The notes under the pieces were generated by a model. That model was not told the origin of the DNA, searched no databases, and saw only the letters and a list, made by a program, of their open reading frames with translations. From contig WJXW01000012.1 of the NCBI GenBank assembly GCA_015832175.1, forward strand, positions 20,001-84,000: DNA of 64,000 nt, given 5' to 3'. The translations under genes were made by a program, and so were the position numbers. The DNA is from Paraphaeosphaeria minitans. Its lineage: Eukaryota; Ascomycota; Dothideomycetes; Pleosporales; Didymosphaeriaceae. Below are positions 1 through 11,720 of the stretch, piece after piece (positions within the stretch are counted from its first letter, which is position 1; the number at the start of each line of letters is the position of its first letter).

Positions 1-2120
1 CCTGATTCTGGATCCGTCGCCTGTTTGTGCCTAGGAGGAATACATGTGGCGCTATATACAAAAGTGCGCCGCGCACTTTTTACCTCTTAGGGAGCAGAAA
101 GTGCGCCAAAAGTGCGTCTTGAACGTTGAGCTATGCAGGTGTTTGGATAGCCTATCTAGGGCTCCTTTGCGCCCTGATTCTGGATCCGTCGCCTGTTTGT
201 GCCTAGGAGGAATACATGTGGCGCTATATACAAAAGTGCGCCGCGCACTTTTTACCTCTTAGGGAGCAGAAAGTGCGCCAAAAGTGCGTCTTGAACGTTG
301 AGCTATGCAGGTGTTTGGATAGCCTATCTAGGGCTCCTTTGCGCCCTGATTCTGGATCCGTCGCCTGTTTGTGCCTAGGAGGAATACATGTGGCGCTATA
401 TACAAAAGTGCGCCGCGCACTTTTTACCTCTTAGGGAGCAGAAAGTGCGCCAAAAGTGCGTCTTGAACGTTGAGCTATGCAGGTGTTTGGATAGCCTATC
501 TAGGGCTCCTTTGCGCCCTGATTCTGGATCCGTCGCCTGTTTGTGCCTAGGAGGAATACATGTGGCGCTATATACAAAAGTGCGCCGCGCACTTTTTACC
601 TCTTAGGGAGCAGAAAGTGCGCCAAAAGTGCGTCTTGAACGTTGAGCTATGCAGGTGTTTGGATAGCCTATCTAGGGCTCCTTTGCGCCCTGATTCTGGA
701 TCCGTCGCCTGTTTGTGCCTAGGAGGAATACATGTGGCGCTATATACAAAAGTGCGCCGCGCACTTTTTACCTCTTAGGGAGCAGAAAGTGCGCCAAAAG
801 TGCGTCTTGAACGTTGAGCTATGCAGGTGTTTGGATAGCCTATCTAGGGCTCCTTTGCGCCCTGATTCTGGATCCGTCGCCTGTTTGTGCCTAGGAGGAA
901 TACATGTGGCGCTATATACAAAAGTGCGCCGCGCACTTTTTACCTCTTAGGGAGCAGAAAGTGCGCCAAAAGTGCGTCTTGAACGTTGAGCTATGCAGGT
1001 GTTTGGATAGCCTATCTAGGGCTCCTTTGCGCCCTGATTCTGGATCCGTCGCCTGTTTGTGCCTAGGAGGAATACATGTGGCGCTATATACAAAAGTGCG
1101 CCGCGCACTTTTTACCTGCTTAGTCAGCAGAAAGTGCGTCTTGAACGTTGAGCTATGCAGGTGTTTGGATAGCCTATCTAGGGCTCCTTTGCGCCCTGAT
1201 TCTGGATCCGTCGCCTGTTTGTGCCTAGGAGGAATACATGTGGCGCTATATACAAAAGTGCGCCGCGCACTTTTTACCTCTTAGGGAGCAGAAAGTGCGC
1301 CAAAAGTGCGTCTTGAACGTTGAGCTATGCAGGTGTTTGGATAGCCTATCTAGGGCTCCTTTGCGCCCTGATTCTGGATCCGTCGCCTGTTTGTGCCTAG
1401 GAGGAATACATGTGGCGCTATATACAAAAGTGCGCCGCGCACTTTTTACCTCTTAGGGAGCAGAAAGTGCGCCAAAAGTGCGTCTTGAACGTTGAGCTAT
1501 GCAGGTGTTTGGATAGCCTATCTAGGGCTCCTTTGCGCCCTGATTCTGGATCCGTCGCCTGTTTGTGCCTAGGAGGAATACATGTGGCGCTATATACAAA
1601 AGTGCGCCGCGCACTTTTTACCTCTTAGGGAGCAGAAAGTGCGCCAAAAGTGCGTCTTGAACGTTGAGCTATGCAGGTGTTTGGATAGCCTATCTAGGGC
1701 TCCTTTGCGCCCTGATTCTGGATCCGTCGCCTGTTTGTGCCTAGGAGGAATACATGTGGCGCTATATACAAAAGTGCGCCGCGCACTTTTTACCTCTTAG
1801 GGAGCAGAAAGTGCGCCAAAAGTGCGTCTTGAACGTTGAGCTATGCAGGTGTTTGGATAGCCTATCTAGGGCTCCTTTGCGCCCTGATTCTGGATCCGTC
1901 GCCTGTTTGTGCCTAGGAGGAATACATGTGGCGCTATATACAAAAGTGCGCCGCGCACTTTTTACCTGCTTAGTCAGCAGAAAGTGCGTCTTGAACGTTG
2001 AGCTATGCAGGTGTTTGGATAGCCTATCTCGGCTCCTTTGCGCCCTGATTCTGGATCCGTCGCCTGTTTGTGCCTAGGAGGAATACATGTGGCGCTATAT
2101 ACAAAAGTGCGCCGCGCACT
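1..2120 (+). repeat. Unmutated rDNA intergenic-spacer tandem array
   Basis: About twelve and a half head-to-tail units run from the window edge to about 2120. Most units are 172 bp (type A, junction CTCTTAGGGAGCAG). Two are 162 bp (type B, junction CTGCTTAGTCAGCAG, at about 1118 and 1968). The visible order is A6-B-A4-B, and the copies look essentially identical. Each unit contains a short GC-rich inverted core, AGTGCGCC-GCGCACT. The same repeat in mutated form flanks the degraded rDNA at 9158-10303 and 17029-19361, which identifies it as rDNA spacer. The overlapping 72-codon frames across it are a by-product of repetition, not genes. The array probably continues to the left of the window. 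Confidence 0.93.
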
Positions 2121-3205
2121 TTTCACTCCTTATTTGTCCTTAACAAATGTATTCTCTTTTCCCTAACTTATAAGGTCTAACCCTACTTATTATTCGTATA
2201 TTCCATAGCTCCAACTAAGCCCTTATAAGTTGTGTCTTTACTTATTTACTATTTTTCTTCTTTATTCCATTTCTTCTCCACTCTACAAATGTAAAACCTT
2301 TCTATGAAATATTATCTTGCACCTAAAGTCTGTTCTATACCTACCCTATAAGCCTCATGTAACTACTGTGCAGCACTGGTAAGCTTTGTATATAAGTATA
2401 AAAGCTTTAGGACCTCTATATAGTGTAGCTGAGCTGAGAAAAATATTTCGCTAAGGTCGGTCGGCAGACATGATCGGAGCGCTTTACTTTGTAGGCGTTA
2501 TATAGGGCTCTACGTTTTCCTATATAAAAATAGCTCTACTTAAAATTTTTCTAAGCACTTAGCTGCGCGCTAATGTATATATATTAAATAGGGTTTCTTA
2601 AACCTATAAGAAGAGGTTAAAATGCGCTAATTGGCCTTTAAGACCTTAGGTTCTTTACTAGCTTAATCTATATCCTTAATAGCTGCTAGTAATATTAACT
2701 CTAGTTAGCTAGCTATTATAGGGTTAGGTCTACTCTTAGCCTTTTACTTAAGTAGGTTAACGCCTATATTAGTAAGTAGTTAACGCTTACGTTAACTACA
2801 CCTAGGCTTAAGGAGGGGATCTAAAACTCTATTATCTTATAGTAGTAGGCACCTTTTTATGTTTATAGATTATTAGTAACTGCTACTATCTTTTAGTAGG
2901 CGTTTAGGGGTAAGCTTTAGTAAATAATAGCTTATAATAGGGCTTAATTAGCTATAAGCTTTCTCCTCTTAGAGGACACATGTAGTAAAGGTTAGTAGTC
3001 CTATACCTAATGCCTCTTGTTGTGGCCTATCCTCTAGGGAACTTAGTAGGGGTAATTAAATTAGTTATATAGCGTTTAGACTCCTCTAGAGTGTTTAGCG
3101 CCTACGGCTAGGCATAATCTATTATTACCCTACCTATATAGTAACGCTCCTATCTACCTCCTTTTAGAGAGGTGTTCCTTCGCCTTAGCGTTAGTATAGA
3201 ATAGT
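2121..3205 (+). other. rDNA spacer 3' part and 5' external transcribed spacer
   Basis: This single-copy spacer joins the repeat array to the 18S start and recurs, more mutated, at 19362-20441. The first 0.4 kb keeps the C and G bases that the other copy has lost. From about 2515 onward this copy is itself heavily changed. The segment around 2400-2500, with CTCTATATAGTG and a following GC-richer stretch, is a plausible RNA polymerase I promoter region. That is inferred only from position upstream of 18S. No protein gene is visible. Confidence 0.7.
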
Positions 3206-5004
3206 TATCTAGTTAATTCTACTAGTAGTTATATACTTGTCTTAAAGATTAAGCCATATATATCTAAGTATAAGTAATTATACTGTGAAACTGCGAATGG
3301 CTTATTAAATTAGTTATTATTTATTTAATATTACTTTACTACTTAGATAACTATAGTAATTCTAGAGCTAATACATGCTAAAAACCCTAACTTTAGAAGG
3401 GGTGTATTTATTAGATAAAAAACTAATACCCTTTAGGGCTCCTTAGTAATTTATAATAACTTCTTAGATTATATGGCTTTACACTAGCGATGGTTTATTT
3501 AAATTTCTACCCTATTAACTTTTAATAGTAAGGTATTGGCTTACTATGGTTTTAATAGGTAATAGGGAATTAGGGTTTAATTCTAAAGAGAGAGCCTAAG
3601 AAATGGCTACTATATTTAAGGAAGATAGTAGGCACGTAAATTACCTAATTCTAATATAAAGAGGTAGTGATAATAAATACTAATATAGGGCTCTTTTAGG
3701 TCTTATAATTAGAATAAGTATAATTTAAACCTCTTAACAAGGAATAATTAGAGGGTAAGTCTAGTACTAGCAGCTATAATAATTCTAGCTCTAATAGCGT
3801 ATATTAAAGTTATTGTAGTTAAAAAGCTTATAGTTAAACCTTTAGCCTAGCTAGTAGGTCCGCCTTACTGCGTGCACTTATCCAGCTAGGCCTTTTCTTC
3901 TAGAGAACTGCATGCCCTTTACTAGGTGTGTTAGGGACTAGGACTTTTACTTTAAAAAAATTAGAGTGTTTAAAGTAGGCCTTTGCTTAAATACGTTAGT
4001 ATAGAATAATAGAATAGGACGTGTGGTCCTATTTTGTTAGTTTCTAGGACTACTGTAATAATTAATAGGGACAGTTAGGGGCATTAGTATTTAATTATTA
4101 GAGGTAAAATTCTTAGATTTATTAAAGACTAACTACTGCGAAAGTATTTGCCAAGGATGTTTTTATTAATTAGTAAATAAAAGTTAGGGGATTAAAGACA
4201 ATTAGATACTATTATAGTTTTAACTATAAACTATACTAACTAGGGATTAGGCGGTGTTTCTATTATAACCTACTTAACACCTTATAAGAAATTAAAGTAT
4301 TTAGGTTCTAGGGGGAGTATAGTCGCAAGGCTAAAACTTAAAAAAATTAATAGAAGGGCACTACTAGGCGTAGAGCCTATAGCTTAATTTAACTTAACAT
4401 AGGGAAACTCACTAGGTCTAGATAAAATAAGAATTAACAGATTAAAAGCTCTTTCTTAATTTTTTAGATAGTAGTGTATAGCTATTTTTAGTTCGTAGGG
4501 TAACTTATCTGCTTAATTGTAATAATAAACAAGACCTTTACCTACTAAATAGCTAGGCTAGCTTTAGCTAGTCGCCAGCTTCTTAGAGAGACTATTGGCT
4601 TAAAATAATAGAAGTTAGAGGTAATAACAGGTCTATAATACCCTTAGATATTCTAGGCCACACGCGCGCTACACTAACAGAGCTAATAAGTTCTTTCCTT
4701 TAGCTAAAAGGTCTAGGTAATCTTATTAAACTCTATTGTGCTAGGGATAGAGCATTATAATTATTACTCTTTAATAAGAAATGCCTAGTAAGCGCGTATT
4801 ATTAGCACGCGTTAATTACGTTCCTACCCTTTATACACACCGCCTATTACTACTACTAATTAAATAGCTTAGTAAGGCCTTTAAACTAGCTTAAGGATGT
4901 TAGTAACAACTACCTTAAGCTAGAAAGTTAGTTAAACTTAGTTATTTAGAGGAAGTAAAAGTCGTAATAAGATTTCTGTAGGTAAACCTACAGAAGGATT
5001 ATTA
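3206..5004 (+). rRNA. 18S rRNA gene copy 1, RIP-degenerated
   Basis: The small-subunit rRNA is recognisable end to end, about 1.8 kb. Landmarks are the start corresponding to TACCTGGTTGATCC (here TATCTAGTTAATTC), the conserved CTGCGAATGGCT near 3291, the region around 4105-4153 (AAATTCTTAGATTTATTAAA, with CTACTGCGAAAGT just downstream), ATACACACCGCC near 4830, and the terminal GAAGGATTATTA. Length is normal and I see no insertion, but very many conserved C and G positions are T and A. It cannot encode a functional ribosomal RNA. It is a relic outside the protected nucleolus organiser, or at its edge. Confidence 0.93.
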
Positions 5005-5200
5005 TCTATCCTTAATAGGTGTAGTTACGGCCCCTAGGGGCTCCCCTAGGTAGTAAGGTAAAATACCCTATCGCGCTGCATACCTACATCCTTTTTTTAT
5101 AAGTACCTTTTGTTCTCCTTTAGTAGGGCAACCTACCACTAGAACCTAATAAACCTTTTTTACATCTAGTATTACCTATTCTAATATAAATAATTATTAT
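5005..5200 (+). other. ITS1, mutated
   Basis: This is the spacer between the degenerate 18S end and the 5.8S start, about 196 bp, a usual fungal length. It keeps one GC-richer patch near 5028-5050 (CGGCCCCTAGGGGCTCCCC), which can fold on itself. Confidence 0.8.
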
Positions 5201-5357
5201 AACTTTTAATAATAGATCTCTTAGCTCTAGTATTAATAAAAAACACAGTAAAATATAATAAGTAGTGTAAATTATAGAATTTAGTAAATTATTAAATCTT
5301 TAAACATACATTACACCCCTTAGTATTCTATAGGGTATGCCTATTTAAGCGTTATTT
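5201..5357 (+). rRNA. 5.8S rRNA gene copy 1, RIP-degenerated
   Basis: The segment aligns by eye over its full length with fungal 5.8S. AACTTTTAATAATAGATCTC stands for AACTTTCAACAACGGATCTC, and GCATGCCTGTTCGAGCG at the 3' end appears as GTATGCCTATTTAAGCG. Length is about 157 nt, as expected. The substitutions are all C-to-T or G-to-A type as far as I can see. Confidence 0.9.
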
Positions 5358-5511
5358 ACACCCTTAAGCTCTACTTAGTATTAGGCGTCTATCCTACCTT
5401 TACGCGTAGACTTACCCTAAACTTATTAGTAGTAATTTTTGCCTCCTCTTACGCAGCATAATTACGTCTATAAGAGGGCGTGGCCTATGTTTATAAAGTA
5501 ATATTACTGTC
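5358..5511 (+). other. ITS2, mutated
   Basis: Spacer of about 154 bp between 5.8S and 28S. Its central part (CTATAAGAGGGCGTGGCC near 5469) retains some GC. It has a normal length and no other features. Confidence 0.8.
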
Positions 5512-8500
5512 TTTAACCTTAAATTAGGTAGGGATACCTACTAAACTTAAGCATATTAATAAGCGGAGAAAAAGAAACTAATAGGGATTACCCTAGTAAT
5601 AGTAAGTAAAGTGGTAATAGCTTAAATTTAAAATCTAGCTCTCTTTAGGGGTCTAAGTTATAATTTATAAAGGATACTTTAGTATTAGTAGTAGTCTAAG
5701 TTCCTTAAAATAGGACATTATAAAAAGTAAAAATCCTATACGTAGTTACCTACTTTTACTGTGTAAAGCTCCTTTAATAAGTTAAGTTATTTAGGAATAT
5801 AGCTCTAAATAGGAGGTAAATTTCTTCTAAAGCTAAATACTAGCTAGAGACTAATAGCGCATAAGTAGAGTAATTAAAAAATAAAAAGTACTTTAGAAAA
5901 AGAGTTAAAAAGCATATAAAATTATTAAAAAGAAAGCGCTTACAGCTAGACTTACCTATAGTTACTTACCTAGGCTTTGGCCTAAGGCACTCTTCTACAG
6001 GCAGGCCAGTATTAGTTTAGGTAGTTAGATAAAGGCCTCTATTATATATCTCCCTTTAGGGTAACCTTATAGGGGAGGCGCAATGTAACCAGTCTAAACT
6101 AAGGTCTACACTTTAGCTAGAATACTAGCGTAATAGCTATAAGCAGCCTATTTTAAAATATAAACTAAGGAGTCTAACATCTATATAAGTGTTTAGGTGT
6201 TAAGCCTAAGCGCGCAATAAAAGTAAATAAAGGTAGAAACCCTTTAGATACACTATTAACTAATTCTAATATCTTTAGATAGATTTAAGTAAGAGTATAG
6301 CTATTAGGACCTAAAAAATAGTAAACTATACTTAAATAGGGTAAAGCTAGAGGAAACTCTAGTAGAGGCTTATAGTAGTTCTAACGTGCAAATTAATTAT
6401 TAAATTTAGGCATAGGGGCAAAAGACTAATTAAACTATCTAGTAGCTAGTTCCTGCTAAAGTTTCCTTTAGGATAGTAGTAACATTTTTAGTTTTATAAG
6501 GTAAAGTAAATAATTAGAGGCATAGGGACTAAAATAGCCTTTACTTATTCTTAAACTTTAAATATATAAGAAGTCCTTATTACTTAATTAAACGTGGACA
6601 TTTAAATATATTATTACTAGTAGGCCATTTTTAGTAAGTAGAACTAGTAATACAGGATAAACTAAACACAGAGTTATAGTGCTAGAATACACGCTTATTA
6701 GACACTATAAAAGGTGTTAGTTTATCTAGACAGTAGAATAGTGGCTATAGAAGTTAGAATCTACTAAGAAGTGTGTAATAACTTACCTACTAAAAAACTA
6801 GCCCTAAAAATAGATAGCGCTTAAGCGTGTTACCTATACTCTACTACTAGGGCAGACGTTATGCCCTAGCGAGTGGGTAGGCGTAGAGGTCTGTAATAAA
6901 GCCTTAGAAGTAACTTTAGGTTAAATAGCCTCTAGTGTAGATCTTAGTAGTAGTAGTAAATACTTAAATAAAAACTTTAAGGACTAAAGTGGGGAAAGGT
7001 TCTATATAAATAGTAGTTAGACACAGGTTAATTAACCCTTAGGAATAGAGCAACTCTATTTTAATATAGGCGCTTACGCCCTACCCCTAAAAGGGAAGCT
7101 AGTTAATATTCTAGTATTTAGATATAGATTCTTTACGGCAACGTAACTAAGAGTAAAGACCCTAGTAGAAGCCCTAAAAAGAGTTCTCTTTTCTTCTTAA
7201 TAGTCTATTACCCTAAGATTAGTTTGTCTAGAGCTAGGGTTTAATAGCTAGAAGAGCGCTATACTTTTATAGCGTTTAGTGCGCCCCTAATAGGCCTTAA
7301 AAATCTGCTTAAAGTAATAGTTTTCACGCTAGGTTATACTTATAACCACAGTAGGTCTCTAAGGTAAACAGCCTCTAGTTAATAGAATAATATAGATAAA
7401 GGAAGTTAGTAAAATAGATCTATAACTTTAGGAAAAGGATTAGCTCTAAAAGTTAGGTATGTTAGGCCTTAGGGAGAAGCTCCTAGCGCAGCTTAGCACT
7501 AGCTATAAAGTAGGCGCCTTACAGCGCTAAAAAGTAGGTATCCTTAGTAGGCTTTAGCTATCTAGCGTACGCTTAATAACTAACTTAAAACTAGTATAAA
7601 TAAGGGGAATCTAATTATCTAATTAAAACATAGCATTATAATAGCTAGAAAGTAGTATTAATATAATATAATTTCTACCTAGTGCCTTAAATATTAAAGC
7701 GAAGTGATTTAACTAAGCGTAAGTAAATAGTAGGAGTAACTATAACTCTCTTAAAGTAGCTAAATACCTTATTATCTAATTAGTAACGCGTATAAATAGA
7801 TTAACAAGATTCCTACTATTCCTATCTACTATCTAGCGAAACCACAGCTAAGGAAACAGGCTTAGCCAAATTAGTAGGGAAAAAAAACCCTATTAAGCTT
7901 AACTCTAGTTTAACATTATAAAAAAATATAGAGGGTGTAGAATAGGTAGGAGCTTTAGCACTAGTAAAATAGTACTACCCTTATTATCTTTTTACTTATT
8001 TAATAAAGTAGAGCTAAGTTTTACTACCTAACTTCTAGCGTAAAGATTCTTTATAGGCCGATCTAGGTTAAAGACATTATTAGGTAGGGAGTTTGGCTAG
8101 GGCAGTATATCTATTAAACTATAATATAGGTGTCCTAAAAGAGACTTATAGAGAATAGAAATCTCTAGTAGAGTAAAAAGGCAAAAGTCCCCTTAATTTT
8201 AATTTTTAGTGTAAATATAAACTATAAAAGTATAGCCTATTAATCCTTTAGTCCCTTAAAATTTAAGGCTAGAGGTGCTAGAAAAGTTACTATAAGAATA
8301 ACTAGCTTATAGCAGCTAAGCGTTTATAGTAACGTTACTTTTTAATCCTTTAATATTAGCTCTTCCTATTATACTAAAGCAGAATTTAGTAAGCGTTAAA
8401 TTATTTACCTACTAATAGGGAACGTAAGCTAGGTTTAGACTGTTGTAAAATAGGTTAGTTTTACCCTACTAATAACCTCGCCCTAATAGTAATACTACTT

Positions 8501-8860
8501 AGTATAAAAGAAACTATAGTTTTAGATAATTAGTTTTTATAGCTATCTAACTAGGTATTACTATAAAGCTACTATCTACTAGATTATAGCTAAACGCCTC
8601 TAAGTTAGAATCTATGCTAGAATAGGGTAATTTTTTGTGCCTACACATTAGAGTTAGATATAAATAGGCCTTTAGCCTAGAACTTTAGTAGGCTAGTAAT
8701 AGTAGCCTCTTTAAAATAGGTGCTACTAGCTAGCGTATTATAATTTAACTATACACAGAATTAAATTCTTTATAGATAACTTAGTTATCTAGCTAGGTTG
8801 TGTAAGTAGTTAAGTAGCTTTATAGTTATAAGCTACTAAGCGTAAGCCTACTACTAGCTT
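5512..8860 (+). rRNA. 28S rRNA gene copy 1, RIP-degenerated
   Basis: The large-subunit rRNA starts at the equivalent of TTGACCTCGGATCAGG (here TTTAACCTTAAATTAGG) and carries the D1 landmark CTTAAGCATATTAATAAGCGG near 5547. Near 8499-8520 the sarcin-ricin loop AGTACGAGAGGAAC reads AGTATAAAAGAAAC. The 3' end is near 8860, estimated from resemblance to fungal 28S ends. The length of about 3.35 kb is normal with no insertion. Mutation of the universally conserved sarcin-ricin loop alone shows the copy is non-functional. Confidence 0.92.
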
Positions 8861-8984
8861 AGTTAAAAACCTTTATTTAAAAAGAGCTATAGCCTACTAG
8901 GTTAGCTCTAAACTAGAGGGAGTTAAGGGGATAAAAATAATAAGGGCTTAGGCTATATACCTAATACAGATGCCTATAGGGGCA

Positions 8985-9052
8985 TTTAGTAGCCTAGGAT
9001 CTAAGGGGTAGTAGCCTAAAATCTAGGGGGTAGTAGCCTAGGACCTAGAGTA
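8985..9052 (+). repeat. Three short direct repeats just downstream of 28S
   Basis: Three imperfect copies of a unit of about 22-23 bp, reading TAGTAGCCTAGGATCTA or close variants followed by GGGG, lie about 130 bp past the 28S end. The position suggests RNA polymerase I terminator boxes, which are often repeated downstream of 28S. That function is inference. Both flanks (8861-8984 and 9053-9157) are plain degenerate spacer. Confidence 0.55.
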
Positions 9053-9157
9053 TTACTATAATGTAGAAAATATAAGTATATAGTTAGCAGATATAGAACT
9101 TGTTTTAGAATATAATTTACACTTATTACTATAATAACTAAGTAGGAGGAAAAAGGT

Positions 9158-10303
9158 ATGCTAAACGTTAAGCTATGTAGGTGTTTTAATAGCCTATCTA
9201 GGGCTCCTTTTTGCCCTAATTCTAGATCTATTGCCTGTTTGTGCCTAGGAGGAATATATATAGCGCTATATATAAAAGTGCGCCGTGCACCTTTTACCTA
9301 CTTAGTTAGTAGAAAGTATGTCTTAAACGTTAAGCTATATAGGTGTTTAGATAGCCTATTTAGGGCTCCTTTACGCCCTAATGCTAGATCTGTCGCCTAT
9401 TTGTGCCTAGGAGGAATATATATAGCGCTATATATAAAAGTGCGCTACGCACTTTTTACCTTTTAAGGAGTAGAAAGTGCGCTAAAAGTGTATCTTAAAC
9501 GTTAAGCTATAGAGGTGTTTTAATAGCCTATTTAGGGCTCCTTTACGCCCTAATTCTAGATCTATTGCCTATTTGTGCCTAGGAGGAATATATATAGCGC
9601 TATATATAAAAGTGTACTACGCACTTTTTACCTTTTAGGGAGTAGAAAGTGCGCTAGAAGTGTGTCTTAAATATTAAGCTATATAGGTGTTTTAATAGCC
9701 TATCTAAGGCTTCTTTACGCCCTAATTCTAGATCTATCGCCTGTCTGTGCCTAGGAAAAATACATATAGCGCTATATATAAAAGTGCGCCACGTATTTTT
9801 TATCTATTTAGTTAGTAGAAAGTGCGTCTTAAACGTTAAGCTATATAGGTGTTTAGATAGCCTATCTAGGGCTCCTTTACGCCCTAATTCTAGATCTATT
9901 GCCTATTTATGCCTAGAAAGAATATATATAGCGCTATATACAAAAGTGCGCTACGTAGTTTTTACCTCTTAGGGAGTAGAAAGTGCGCTAAAAGTGCGTC
10001 TTAAACGTTAAGCTATAGAGGTGTTTTAATAGCCTATTTAGGGCTCTTTTACGCCCTAATTCTAGATCTATCGCCTATTTGTGCCTAGGAGGAATATATA
10101 TAGCGCTATATACAAAAGTGCGCTGTACACTTTTTACTTACTTAGTTAGTAGAAAGTGCGTCTTAAACGTTAAGCTATATAAGTGTTTAGATAGCCTATT
10201 TAGGGCTCTTTTACGCCCTAATTCTAGATCTATTGCCTATTTGTGCCTAGGAGGAATATATATAGCGCTATATACAAAAGTGCGCTACGCACTTTTTACC
10301 TCT
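9158..10303 (+). repeat. RIP-mutated rDNA spacer repeat array, left part
   Basis: About seven degenerate copies of the spacer repeat seen intact at 1-2120. Here A-type (172-bp) and B-type (162-bp) units alternate strictly, giving a dimer of about 334 bp. CpG-containing words such as AGTGCGC are largely kept, while TGG and TGA words have become TAG and TAA. The array is interrupted at 10303 by an LTR retrotransposon and resumes at 17029. Confidence 0.9.
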
Positions 10304-10759
10304 TGTTAGGATCCAGCCGCGCGCGAGCAGCGGGGCACAAGCTTATTAGACTACTAGTCCGCTAGAGTTAGCTAACTAAGCAGTTAGGTGACAGGTTATA
10401 GGTCCTAAGGGTCCTAAGGACCGCACGGGCCTCGCCTATATAGGAACTCTGGGACGCGTGGGACTCGCCCACACAGGACTCTAGGATATATAGAACTCTG
10501 GGACATATAGGACTCTAGGACATATAGGATTCTAGGATGTGTGGGACTACTTAGTATATAGGAACGCAAGAATAAGCTTCTTATACTTGTGTTTAATCTG
10601 TTTATTAATCTATTGTTTAGATTTTAGTAGACTAAATTATTAACTTATTACACTTTATAAGATACTATTATATTAATAAGACTTTCTACCTTCTGTAAGT
10701 ACTCCTGCCTAAGAACTAACTTTAACCCTTTAGGACTAGCTACCCTTTTAAATTTAATA
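10304..10759 (+). repeat. Element 1 left LTR
   Basis: A 456-bp LTR beginning TGTTAGGATCC. Its U3 part contains five tandem GGACTCTAGGA-like words (about 10440-10550). The R-U5 part (from about 10550) is shared with the LTRs at 27316, 40963 and 45975. Its first 35 bases keep a GC-rich run that the right LTR has lost. Confidence 0.92.
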
Positions 10760-10859
10760 TTTTAAACACCCTTAATATAAGTACTTTATAAACTTCTACC
10801 TCTTCTACAGCTTTAGGTGCCGCTAAGATTACTCCTATAAAGGATGGCAGTAAGGCGTA

Positions 10860-11720
10860 TAAACCTAATCTCTACTTTAGCGAATAATCTTAAACTAATG
10901 TCTAGATTCTCTAGTTAGACCTCTACTTCTTTAACTTGGACAAACCCTTTAAAGATAAGAAGAAGGTTATCTTCGTAGCAATATATATGCGAGGAGATGT
11001 AGGATTATAGATCTATCTTTACCTTAAAAAGTACCTAGGAATAGACTATAATAATAATAACAATAATTACGTAAACAAGCACGCTAATATAGTTAACATT
11101 ATTAAAGATTATAATAACTTTAAGAAATACCTTAAATAACTCTTTAGGATCGCTAATAAGGACTCTATTATAAAAGTAAAGATTTAGACTATAACTTAGA
11201 AATAATTAGTAGCTAAGTATATAGCTAAGTTTTGTAGATACGCTATACAACTTAACTAGGATAATAAATCTCTTTAGGACATGTATAAATAAGGACTTAA
11301 ATAGAAACTACGCGAAGAACTCTTATATAGTGGTTCACAAATTACTAACCTTAAAGAACTGTATAAAGAAACTATTAAGATTAATAAAGAATAGTTTTTA
11401 CTGTAATAAGAGCTCTACTAAAACCCTAAGGCAATAAGCTTTAGACAACTAGCAAAAATAGTTTATAAGAACCCTATTAGAATTATCTAAAAGTAATAGC
11501 TAAGGAACTACTAGAGATACAAACTAATGGAAGATGTCTAGTTTAACTATATAGGTAAAGGAAAAGGAGGAAGGATAGGCCCTAAGTAGCCTAATAAACG
11601 CGTCTCTAATAGAAGTTAATAACTAATAACTAAGACCTATAAATGCTTTATATGTGGCAAACTAGGCTATATAGCTAGGAACTGTAGATTAAAGAATAAA
11701 GTCTATTAAACTAAGTTAAA
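10860..11720 (+). pseudogene. Element 1 gag remnant with CCHC zinc knuckle
   Basis: The gag-like frame is littered with stops. A retroviral-type zinc knuckle is visible at 11644-11685: C-x2-C, then G-K-L-G, then Y where H is expected (codon at 11668, CAT to TAT), then x4-C. This places gag before protease, as in Ty3 elements. The N-terminal gag limit is estimated. Confidence 0.75.

Noticed and set aside
44..2077. Ten overlapping open frames of 72-126 codons in the first 2 kb
   Set aside because: They recur once per repeat unit and exist only because the 172-bp spacer unit happens to be open across junctions. The unit is rDNA spacer, and the mutated arrays show no conservation of the frame.
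1..2120. CRISPR-like regular repeats
   Set aside because: There are no unique spacers: the whole 172-bp unit repeats, and the organism is a fungus.
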